Positions 6,901 to 12,953 of a DNA stretch of 24,965 bases are shown in pieces. The notes beneath the pieces were generated by a model that was not told where the DNA came from, ran no database searches, and was given only the letters and a program-made list of their open reading frames with translations. Each line of letters begins with the position of its first letter. Within the stretch, counting starts at the first letter, position 1. The stretch lies in contig CAIWFP010000353.1 in the NCBI GenBank assembly GCA_903911985.1, forward strand, positions 1 to 24,965. Reading direction: 5' to 3'. The stretch comes from an uncultured Sphingomonadales bacterium (GTDB taxonomy: Bacteria > Pseudomonadota > Alphaproteobacteria > Sphingomonadales > Sphingomonadaceae). The translations under genes were made by a program, and so were the position numbers.

Positions 6901-7686
6901 GTGGCTCAAAATCTGTTTGATCTGACCGGCAAGGTATCGCTTGTCACCGGCGCGAATTCCGGCCTTGGCTTTGGCTTTGCCGAGGGGCTGGCCCGGGCGG
7001 GCAGCGATCTGGTGATCTGGGGGAGGCGCGCCGACGCCAATGAGCGGGCGGCGGATAAGCTGCGCGCCTTTGGCGTCAAGGTGCACGCCCAGTCGGTCGA
7101 TGTGGCGGACGAGGCCTCGATCGTGGCGGGCGTGGCCGAGGCGCTGGCGGTGATGGGGCGGATCGATACGGTGGTCGCCAATGCCGGCATAGCCAGCCAG
7201 AAGCCGTTCATCGACATGGACGCCGAGACCTATCACGGGCTGATCAACGTCAACCAGCATGGCGTGGTCTTTACCTTGCGCGAGGTGGCCAAACATATGG
7301 TGGCGCGGGCGCAGGCCGGAGATCCGGGCGGTTCGATGATCCTGTGCGGCAGCGGCTCCATCTTTCAGGGCGTGCCGACGATGACCCATTACGGCGCCGC
7401 CAAGGGCGCGCTCAATTCCCTCGCCAAGGGCATCGCGGCGGAACTGGGGCCGCATGGCATTCGTTGCAACGTGATCGCGCCCGGTTTCATCATCACCGAA
7501 ATGACCATGGCCGACCCCGCGGTTGGCGAGATGATTGCCGGCATGGTATCCGCCAAGGCGCCGATTGGCCGGGCGGGACAGCCTGATGATCTGTGGGGCG
7601 CGGTGGTCTATCTCGCCAGCGATCTGTCGCGCTATCACACCGGCGACACGCTGATCGTCGATGGCGGCAAGATCGCCAATAACTGA
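6901..7686 (+). CDS. SDR family NAD(P)-dependent oxidoreductase
   Basis: A 261-residue classical SDR of usual length. It has TGANSGLG (16-23) for cofactor binding, VVANAG (91-96), and a catalytic S151-Y164-K168 triad in CGSGS and YGAAKGA. A C-terminal VDGG precedes the end. It oxidises or reduces a hydroxyl/keto group with NAD(H) or NADP(H). The start is GTG at 6901, the first start codon after an in-frame TGA at 6889-6891. GAGGG lies about 12 nt upstream, so initiation may be modest. It leads a six-gene plus-strand operon (SDR, VOC, phosphatase-like, hydroxyacid dehydrogenase-like, CMD, SDR). The acyl or alicyclic substrate is unknown. Confidence 0.93.
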   Translation: MAQNLFDLTGKVSLVTGANSGLGFGFAEGLARAGSDLVIWGRRADANERAADKLRAFGVKVHAQSVDVADEASIVAGVAEALAVMGRIDTVVANAGIASQKPFIDMDAETYHGLINVNQHGVVFTLREVAKHMVARAQAGDPGGSMILCGSGSIFQGVPTMTHYGAAKGALNSLAKGIAAELGPHGIRCNVIAPGFIITEMTMADPAVGEMIAGMVSAKAPIGRAGQPDDLWGAVVYLASDLSRYHTGDTLIVDGGKIANN

Positions 7687-7697
7687 GGATTCAGCCC

Positions 7698-8207
7698 ATG
7701 TTTCCCCGCTCCCATGCCCGGCACAGCCAGATCGCCTATGTGACCAATGACCTTGACCGGGCGCTGGCCGTTTGGCGCGACGAGTTCGACGTGCCCGCCT
7801 TCTATGTCTTCACCAATGATGCGCCCGGTATGCGGACCTCGCACCCTGAATACCGGCTCAAAATAGCCCTTGCCCTTGTCGGCGGCACCGAGATCGAGCT
7901 GATCGAACCGCTGGATGGAACCGCGCCGCTTTATGCCGAACCGCTGCCCGCAGACGGCAGCTTCGCCATGTGTTTTCACCATGTGGCGATGCGGATCGAA
8001 GGCACGCTGGCCGATTTCGAGGCGCATATGGCCTCGCTCGATTTGGCCAGGCATCCGGTGGTCATCAACGGCGGAATGGCCGACATGATGCGCTACGCCT
8101 ATACCGACGAACGCCGCACGCTGGGCCATTATGTCGAGCATGTGTGGTTTGACCCCGCCTTCTATGCGCAAATGGCAGCAGCCATTCCGGTCTATCCGGC
8201 GGGCTGA
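7698..8207 (+). CDS. VOC superfamily (glyoxalase/dioxygenase-fold) protein
   Basis: A 169-residue protein built from two beta-alpha-beta-beta-beta modules typical of the vicinal-oxygen-chelate fold. Candidate metal ligands are H9 (HSQIAYVT), E67 (EIELIEP), H95 (CFHHVAMRI) and E147 (GHYVEHVWF), giving a plausible H/E/H/E site. Families with this arrangement include glyoxalase I, methylmalonyl-CoA epimerase and isomerases or lyases of catabolic pathways. The exact reaction cannot be chosen. A GAGGA site 9 nt before ATG supports the start. The gene follows the SDR stop by 11 bp in the same operon. Confidence 0.85.
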   Translation: MFPRSHARHSQIAYVTNDLDRALAVWRDEFDVPAFYVFTNDAPGMRTSHPEYRLKIALALVGGTEIELIEPLDGTAPLYAEPLPADGSFAMCFHHVAMRIEGTLADFEAHMASLDLARHPVVINGGMADMMRYAYTDERRTLGHYVEHVWFDPAFYAQMAAAIPVYPAG

Positions 8208-8211
8208 CACC

Positions 8212-8964
8212 ATGCCGGCCAGCAATCTCAATTTCCGCGATGTCGGCGGACTGCCGGCGGCGGGCGGGCGCGTCCGAACCGGTGTGCTGTTCCGCAGCGA
8301 GGGGCCGCGCAACTTCCTGCCGGATCAACTGGCATGGCTGCGGGGCATCGGCTTCCGCTCGATCATCGATCTGCGTTCGGCCCATGAAAGGCAGGAAGCG
8401 CCGCATGACTGGCACGGGCCGGATTGCCGCTGGCTGGGGCTGGATGTGAATGCCGATCTCAGGGTGTTTGGTCACGACGGGCGCGAACGGCTGATCAAGG
8501 GGCCGGAGCCTGAAATCGCCATTGCCACCATGGCCGACACCTATCGCGAGATCATCGGCGCCCTGCTGCCGCATTGGCAGGCCATCGCCGAGGCCCTGCT
8601 GTCCGGCGAAGTGCCGATGTTGCTGAACTGTACCGCCGGCAAGGATCGCACCGGGGTGGCGATTGCCTTGCTGCTGGAAATCGCGGGGGTATCGCGCGAG
8701 ATTATCATGCGGGATTACTTGCGCTCTGCGGTATTTGGCGAGAACTTGACGCGTGCGGGCGAGGTGGAGCCCGGGATGATGGCCAGCTTTGGCTTCATGC
8801 CCAGCCCCGGACAGGTCGAGGCGCTGATCGGCGTGCGCGCGGACTATCTGGATGCGGCGTGGGACGAACTTGCCCTGCACTGGTCTGACGTACCGACGTA
8901 TTTTGCGGCGGCCGGGCTGGATGGCGCTACCCAGCGCCGGATCCGCGCGGTGCTGGTGGATTGA
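8212..8964 (+). CDS. Tyrosine-protein phosphatase-like protein (Y_phosphatase3 type)
   Basis: A 250-residue protein with NFRDVGGL (7-14) at the N-terminus, RSEGPRN near 28 and the signature loop LLNCTAGKDRTG, which supplies C140 and R146 of the C-x5-R active site. This is the architecture of bacterial MptpB/LipA-like tyrosine or lipid phosphatases. The family hydrolyses phosphotyrosine or phosphoinositide-like substrates through a cysteinyl-phosphate. The start at ATG 8212, 4 bp after the VOC stop, is preferred because the conserved NFRDVGG begins right after it; a longer frame overlaps the VOC gene. Its place inside a catabolic operon is odd. It might remove a phosphate from an intermediate or act as regulator, neither of which the sequence decides. 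Confidence 0.88.
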   Translation: MPASNLNFRDVGGLPAAGGRVRTGVLFRSEGPRNFLPDQLAWLRGIGFRSIIDLRSAHERQEAPHDWHGPDCRWLGLDVNADLRVFGHDGRERLIKGPEPEIAIATMADTYREIIGALLPHWQAIAEALLSGEVPMLLNCTAGKDRTGVAIALLLEIAGVSREIIMRDYLRSAVFGENLTRAGEVEPGMMASFGFMPSPGQVEALIGVRADYLDAAWDELALHWSDVPTYFAAAGLDGATQRRIRAVLVD

Positions 8965-8993
8965 CGCCGGTGGATTGACGCCGGTGGATTGAC
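8955..8993 (+). repeat. 14-bp tandem repeat carrying stop codons in all three frames
   Basis: The unit ggtggattgacgcc occurs at 8955-8968 and 8969-8982, with a partial third copy (11 bp) at 8983-8993. The first copy holds the genuine stop of the phosphatase-like gene (TGA 8962-8964). The further TGAs at 8976 and 8990 fall in the other two frames because 14 is not a multiple of three. Confidence 0.95.
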
Positions 8994-9024
8994 AGGGCTG
9001 CGGCCCGCACAAGGGAAGATGGAT

Positions 9025-9882
9025 ATGCGCACAGGTGGAGTGATCGGGTTAGGCGGCATCGGCGGCGGCGTCGCGCAGTGTCTGCAGCGTTCCGGCCAGT
9101 TGGCTGCCATTTTTGATGTGCGAGCCGAAGCCGCCGCCAATGTCCCGGGGGCACCGGCAATGTCGGCTTGCCCGCGTGATCTGGCAGCGGCCTCCGATTG
9201 CGTGTTGATCGCGGTGCTGAATGGCGCGCAGACAATCGCGGTGCTGTCGGGGCCGGACGGAGTGCTGGCGGCGGGCAAGCGCGGCCAGATGGTGATCCTG
9301 CTGTCGACGATTGCCATGTCCGATCTCGAAACCGCGCAGAAGCTTTGCGCCGATGCCGGGGTAACGCTGCTTGATTGCGGCGTGACCAATGGTCCGAAGT
9401 CCGGCGAGAACGGCCTTATCTGTCTGGTTGGCGGCCATGATGCCGATGTCGCCGCCGCCCAGCCGATCTTTGACGGCTTTGCCGGGTCGATCATGCACAT
9501 GGGCGGGCCGGGCGCCGGCATGGCCGCGAAGATCGCCCGCAATACCACCTATTTCGGCTGCATCCGCGCTGGCTATGAAGGCGCGGTCATCGCCCGCAAT
9601 TACGGCGTTGACCTCCACCAGATGGCAAAAACCCTTTCCGGCGATCCCGCCGCTGGCGGAGGCATGGAGGGCGCGCTTATGATGATGCTGCGGCCCGATC
9701 CCGAGGGCGATCCGCACGAAACGGGGCTGCGGGAATACCACTATAGCCTGATGCTCAAGGATCTTGACGTCGCCATTGCGGAAGCGGCCAAATTTGGCGT
9801 GCGCCTGCCAATGGTGGAATTGCTCAAGGAGTATGGCCGCTCTTCGGCTGGCCTGGAACATCCGATGGGTATCCCGCTCTGA
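9025..9882 (+). CDS. NAD(P)-dependent oxidoreductase, 3-hydroxyisobutyrate dehydrogenase-like
   Basis: A 285-residue beta-hydroxyacid dehydrogenase. The Rossmann motif G8-L-G-G-I-G13 is followed by an acidic residue (D31 in IFDVR), which favours NAD. A DCGVTNGPKSGENG segment (117-130) replaces the usual DAPVSGG substrate loop, and GAGMAAKIARN places the catalytic Lys at 169 and Asn at 173. Family members oxidise 3-hydroxyacids to semialdehydes or reduce the reverse. The altered substrate loop suggests a non-standard substrate. Two nearby ATGs exist at 9019 and 9025; I choose 9025 because AAGGGA at 9011-9016 is then 8 nt away instead of 2. It follows the phosphatase-like gene and a short stop-bearing repeat. 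Confidence 0.88.
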   Translation: MRTGGVIGLGGIGGGVAQCLQRSGQLAAIFDVRAEAAANVPGAPAMSACPRDLAAASDCVLIAVLNGAQTIAVLSGPDGVLAAGKRGQMVILLSTIAMSDLETAQKLCADAGVTLLDCGVTNGPKSGENGLICLVGGHDADVAAAQPIFDGFAGSIMHMGGPGAGMAAKIARNTTYFGCIRAGYEGAVIARNYGVDLHQMAKTLSGDPAAGGGMEGALMMMLRPDPEGDPHETGLREYHYSLMLKDLDVAIAEAAKFGVRLPMVELLKEYGRSSAGLEHPMGIPL

Positions 9883-9888
9883 GCAATC

Positions 9889-9924
9889 AGGCATACAGGC
9901 AGGCATACAGGCAGGCATACAGGA
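9889..9924 (+). repeat. Three 12-bp tandem repeats running into a Shine-Dalgarno site
   Basis: The unit aggcatacaggc lies at 9889-9900 and 9901-9912, with aggcatacagga at 9913-9924. The altered last base of the third copy helps build the AGGAAGGA ribosome binding site at 9921-9928, 7 nt before the ATG of the CMD-family gene. The repeats fill the whole 53-bp gap between the two genes. Confidence 0.95.
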
Positions 9925-9935
9925 AGGACGCGATT

Positions 9936-10322
9936 ATGGACGATAAGCAGTGGGCAAAGGGCCTTGAGGTGTTTGACGCGGTTTACGGGCCGGGAACGTC
10001 GCACATGATGGGACCTTACAGGGACACCCCGTTCAATCAGGAAATCGTCGGCAATCAGTTTGCCAACACCTGGGCCAATGAGGCGTTCTCGATCCGCGAA
10101 AAGCGGCTGATGGTGTTGGGCGCGACAACGATGCTGGGTCGGGCTGATCTGATCGAGATCCAGATGACCGGCGCGTTGGTCAACGGCGAATTCACCGAGG
10201 AACAGTTGGAGCAGCTGCCGCTGTTCCTGCTGTTTTACGCGGGCGCCGGCAATTGCACCGCGCTGTTCCGCGGGATCGAGGCCGCCAAGGCGAGGTTTGC
10301 GGCGATGAAGAAGGACGCCTGA
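9936..10322 (+). CDS. Carboxymuconolactone decarboxylase (CMD/AhpD) family protein
   Basis: A 128-residue all-helical protein of CMD length. Recognisable blocks are SIREKRLMVLGATTMLGR (around 52-69) and MTGALVNGEFTEEQLEQL followed by LLFYAGAGNC, which parallel the PcaC signature. In PcaC-like enzymes a conserved His precedes the xRGAL segment. Here the aligned residue is Gln (IEIQMTGAL), and no CxxC as in AhpD is present, so neither gamma-CMD decarboxylation nor peroxidase coupling is assured. Family membership is solid, but the reaction is open; other members act in ring-cleavage or polyketide pathways. AGGAAGGA lies 7 nt before the ATG. Confidence 0.85.
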   Translation: MDDKQWAKGLEVFDAVYGPGTSHMMGPYRDTPFNQEIVGNQFANTWANEAFSIREKRLMVLGATTMLGRADLIEIQMTGALVNGEFTEEQLEQLPLFLLFYAGAGNCTALFRGIEAAKARFAAMKKDA

Positions 10323-10325
10323 TCG

Positions 10326-11165
10326 GTGCGCGCCCTCGCCCGCCTGCCTCTCGACAAACCCGCGTTTCGCGACAAATACGGCCCCTGGGCGGTGATCGCG
10401 GGGGCTTCGGAGGGCACGGGCGAGTGCTATGCGCGCGAACTGGCGGAAATGGGGGTCAACCTCGTGCTCGTCTCGCGCCGCAAGCCCGCGCTGGACGCGT
10501 TGGGCGCGGCGCTGAAGGCCGAGTTCGGCATTGACTACCGTGCCGTGGAACAGGACCTGACCGAGGATGGCGCGGGCCTGCGCATTGTGGCGGCGGCGGC
10601 TGGGCTGGACGTTGGCCTGTATATCTCCAACGCCGGGGTTGGCGGATTCGCCGGCTTCTTTGAAGACAGCACCGAGGCGGCGCACCGGCTGGTGCGGATG
10701 AATATCTCCACCCTGATCGACGCCGCCAATGGTTTCGGCAAGGGTTTCCTCGCGCGCGGCGAGAGCGGTTCGGGCCGGGGCGGCATTATCATCATGGCAT
10801 CGGGCGCGGGGCTTGGCGGGCAGCCCAATCTGGCGCTTTATTCGGGAACCAAGGCCTTTGAAATCGCCTTCGCCGAATCGCTATGGGCCGAATATCACGA
10901 GCGCGGCATCGATGTGATCGGCATTGCCGCGCCGATCATGCGCACGCCCACGCTGCTGCGCATGGTGCCCGAGGGCTTTGACGTATCAGACGCCTATGAG
11001 CCTGGCGATGTCGCGCATAACGCTCTGGCGGGCCTGATGGCTGGCGAACCCTTGCAGATCATTCCCGATGGGCCGGGGCAGGAAAAGCAGCCGCAGGTCG
11101 AGGCCGATCGCAAGGCGCGCCTGATCGGCTTTGTCGAATTCAACAAGGCGTTTACCGGCGGGTAA
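10326..11165 (+). CDS. SDR family NAD(P)-dependent oxidoreductase
   Basis: A 279-residue SDR with GASEGTG (26-32) for cofactor binding, SNAGVGG (101-107), and a catalytic S159-Y172-K176 set in MASGAG and LYSGTKAF. A longer N-terminus and the R51-R52 pair after the second strand (VSRRK) favour NADP(H). The family includes ketoreductase-like and hydroxysteroid dehydrogenase-like enzymes. The start is GTG at 10326, 3 nt after the CMD stop, with AAGGA inside the preceding coding end. It is the last gene of the plus operon and converges with another SDR 38 bp away. The substrate is unknown. Confidence 0.9.
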   Translation: MRALARLPLDKPAFRDKYGPWAVIAGASEGTGECYARELAEMGVNLVLVSRRKPALDALGAALKAEFGIDYRAVEQDLTEDGAGLRIVAAAAGLDVGLYISNAGVGGFAGFFEDSTEAAHRLVRMNISTLIDAANGFGKGFLARGESGSGRGGIIIMASGAGLGGQPNLALYSGTKAFEIAFAESLWAEYHERGIDVIGIAAPIMRTPTLLRMVPEGFDVSDAYEPGDVAHNALAGLMAGEPLQIIPDGPGQEKQPQVEADRKARLIGFVEFNKAFTGG

Positions 11166-11183
11166 CGGCCGGGGCCGCTGGCG

Positions 11184-11214
11184 CCGGTTAAGGCTTGGCC
11201 CGGTTAAAGCTTGG
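11184..11214. repeat. Imperfect 16-bp-spaced duplication of the 3' end of the minus-strand SDR
   Basis: ccggttaaggcttgg at 11184-11198 and ccggttaaagcttgg at 11200-11214 differ at one base. Read on the minus strand, each copy contains the AAGCxTTAA gene end. The real stop (TAA, 11204-11206) is therefore followed by a second TAA 16 nt later in another frame. Confidence 0.9.
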
Positions 11215-12019
11215 AACTGCCCATCTGGGCGAACAGCTTCTGGAAATCGGCATAGCTGGGCTGATGGGCGGTGACGCCGCCGTCGATCGGGATGGCCGCG
11301 CCGGTGATGAACCGGCTTTCGTCGCTGGCCAGAAAGGCGACGAGGTTGCCGATGTCCTCGGGCAGGCCCAGTTGCGGGGTCAGGTGGTGCGACAGCAGGA
11401 TGTCCTTGATGACATCAGGCGTCGATTCGATCGCCAATTGCGTCAGCACGAAGCCGATGACCATGCAGTTCGAGCGCACGTTCTGCTTGCCATACTGCGT
11501 GGCGATCATGCGGTTGAGCTGGATCAGCGCCGCCTTGGACGAGCCATAGGCGGTTAGGGTCGATTCCCCCTGAACGCCAAAACCCGAGGCGCTGTGGATG
11601 ATGGAGCCGCCGCCCGCGGCAATCATGTGCGGGATGACATGCTTGCTCATCAGCATGGCACCGCGCACGTTCACCGCCATCGCCATGTCCCACGCCGCCA
11701 CGTCGAGGTTGGCGACGTCGAGGTCTTTCTGGCGCTGTGCATCGTTCTGGATGGCGGCGTTGTTGTGCAGGATGTCGATCCGGCCAAAACGGTCTATGAT
11801 GCTGTCGGCCAGCGCCTTGACCGAGCCCTCGTCGGTCAGGTCCACGCCCATGGCGAGGGCGCCGGGGATGGTGGCGGCGGCGGTCTGGGCGGCGCCAACG
11901 TTAATGTCGGCCAGCACCACCGTTGCGCCATCGGCGGCGAGCCGACGGGCTGATGCCGCGCCAATGCCACCGCCAGCGCCCGTGACCAATGCGATCTTTC
12001 CGTCAAGCCTGCCCGTCAT
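11204..12019 (-). CDS. SDR family NAD(P)-dependent oxidoreductase
   Basis: A 271-residue classical SDR: TGAGGGIG (13-20), NVRG after the HNNAAI segment (85-90), and catalytic S145-Y158-K162 in SASGF and YGSSKAAL. A C-terminal IDGG is followed by a longer-than-usual 25-residue tail. D38 after the second strand (LADIN) favours NAD(H). It resembles hydroxysteroid/cyclohexanol-type dehydrogenases, but the substrate cannot be fixed. The gene stands alone, convergent with the preceding SDR and divergent from the membrane protein gene. AGGGG lies 7-8 nt before the ATG. Confidence 0.93.
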   Translation of the reverse strand: MTGRLDGKIALVTGAGGGIGAASARRLAADGATVVLADINVGAAQTAAATIPGALAMGVDLTDEGSVKALADSIIDRFGRIDILHNNAAIQNDAQRQKDLDVANLDVAAWDMAMAVNVRGAMLMSKHVIPHMIAAGGGSIIHSASGFGVQGESTLTAYGSSKAALIQLNRMIATQYGKQNVRSNCMVIGFVLTQLAIESTPDVIKDILLSHHLTPQLGLPEDIGNLVAFLASDESRFITGAAIPIDGGVTAHQPSYADFQKLFAQMGSSKL

Positions 12020-12158
12020 GCCTCAACCCCTTTTTGCCTCATCGGATCGCCACAGGGATGCCGCCGCGTGACCTGCCAAAGGGAAGGTCAGCACCCTTGT
12101 CGCCGCGTTAGAGCACGGTCGAGGGGAGCTGCCAAATGTCGAGGGGAGCTGCCAAATC
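12020..12158. promoter_or_regulatory. Divergent region with inverted repeat TGACCT-N10-AGGTCA
   Basis: This 139-bp region lies between the SDR start and the membrane protein start. It holds a perfect 6-bp inverted repeat at 12069-12074 and 12085-12090 with a 10-bp spacer, a plausible dimeric-regulator operator. CTGCCAAA occurs three times (around 12073, 12130 and 12150). No clear -35/-10 pair is seen. Confidence 0.4.
12118..12157 (+). repeat. Perfect 20-bp tandem duplication of a ribosome binding region
   Basis: Two identical 20-bp units (12118-12137 and 12138-12157), each containing gaggggagctgcc, directly precede the ATG at 12159. The junction of the copies creates a second ATG at 12136-12138, preceded by GAGGGG at proper spacing, in a different frame from the membrane protein. 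Confidence 0.95.
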
Positions 12159-12213
12159 ATGCCTGCAACCATTGCTGCAACCATTCCGGCGATCATTCCG
12201 GCCATGCCGGTGA
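12136..12213 (+). CDS. Possible 25-codon leader peptide overlapping the membrane protein start
   Basis: An ATG created by the 20-bp duplication opens a 25-codon frame rich in Arg, Leu and Pro. It ends at TGA 12211-12213, which overlaps an ATG at 12213-12215 (TGATG). That ATG is in frame with the membrane protein and would remove its repetitive first 18 residues. GAGGGG at 12121-12126 is 9 nt before this ATG. It could couple translation to the shorter form of the downstream protein. It may equally be a by-product of the duplication; there is no homology evidence. Confidence 0.25.
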   Translation: MSRGAAKSCLQPLLQPFRRSFRPCR

Positions 12214-12953
12214 TGCCCGCGCCGCAACCGGCCGGGGCGGCGTTTCTCATCGGCACCTGCGTGATCATGGCGGGCATACTGGCGTGGTGGGCGATCGGTG
12301 GCCAGCGTGCCCGGCATGGCTGGATCATGCCACTGGTGTTTGCCGGCACCGCGCTGTCTGCCGTCATGATCGAGCCGATCTATGACAACACGCTGCTGTA
12401 CTGGTATCCCGACGAGAACAGTCTGGCCTTCTTTCGCGGCTTTGGCCGTAGCATTCCCTGGTATGTCCCGCTGGGTTACGCGTGGTTTTTTGGCGGATCC
12501 GCCTATCTGGTGTGGCGGGTGATCGAAAACGGAGCGTCGGTCTTGCGCATCTGGCAATTGTTCGCGGTGACGGTCTTCGTTGACTGGTTTGCCGTTTCAA
12601 TCTGCGAATGGCTCCATCTCAGCGCCTTTTACGGCAATCAGCCGTTCCATATCCTCGGTTCGCCCTTCTGGTTCTCGTTCTGCGATGCCACGGGCGGTTT
12701 TGTGCTGGGCGCGGCGCTGGCGGTGTTTGTGCCGCATTTGCAGGGCGCGCGGCGGCTGTGGCTGCTGCTGCTGCCCAGCTTCACCTACGCCTCGACGCTT
12801 GGCTCGACGACCGCGCCGGTATCGCTGGCGCTCAATTCCGGCTGGGCCGCGCCGGTCGTATGGGCTGGTGGCGCGGCGACCATTGCCCTGTGCCTGGTTG
12901 CCGTGCATGTCATTGCGCAGATGGCGCAAAAGCGGGCGATGGTGGCGGCATGA
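12159..12953 (+). CDS. Multi-pass membrane protein of unknown function
   Basis: A 264-residue hydrophobic protein with about six or seven likely membrane spans, e.g. around 27-46, 57-72, 103-118, 131-148, 168-190, 196-215 and 230-250. I recognise no catalytic motif. Aromatic and acidic residues (EPIYDN, YWYPDEN near 71-86) lie in a loop between spans. The first 24 residues are an imperfect ATI/AIIP/AMP repeat rich in Ala, Ile, Pro and Met, so the true start may be the ATG at 12213. Its stop overlaps the MFS start by 4 bp (ATGA), implying coupled synthesis with the transporter. A role in uptake or sensing of the pathway substrate is inference only. Confidence 0.75.
   Translation: MPATIAATIPAIIPAMPVMPAPQPAGAAFLIGTCVIMAGILAWWAIGGQRARHGWIMPLVFAGTALSAVMIEPIYDNTLLYWYPDENSLAFFRGFGRSIPWYVPLGYAWFFGGSAYLVWRVIENGASVLRIWQLFAVTVFVDWFAVSICEWLHLSAFYGNQPFHILGSPFWFSFCDATGGFVLGAALAVFVPHLQGARRLWLLLLPSFTYASTLGSTTAPVSLALNSGWAAPVVWAGGAATIALCLVAVHVIAQMAQKRAMVAA

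Noticed and set aside
6763..7638. In-frame extension of the sulfotransferase across the SDR region giving a 715-residue frame
   Set aside because: The extra 292 residues are antisense to a clear SDR with all catalytic motifs and have low-complexity, shadow-like composition.
12069..12090. Resemblance of AGGTCA/TGACCT to eukaryotic nuclear-receptor half-sites as evidence for steroid sensing
   Set aside because: Bacteria lack nuclear receptors; a six-base match is expected by chance. Only the inverted-repeat symmetry is kept as an observation.
12608..12949. Longer start for the MFS transporter
   Set aside because: The extension lies inside the membrane protein gene in another frame. The ATG at 12950 with ATGA overlap and a transporter-like N-terminus is far better.
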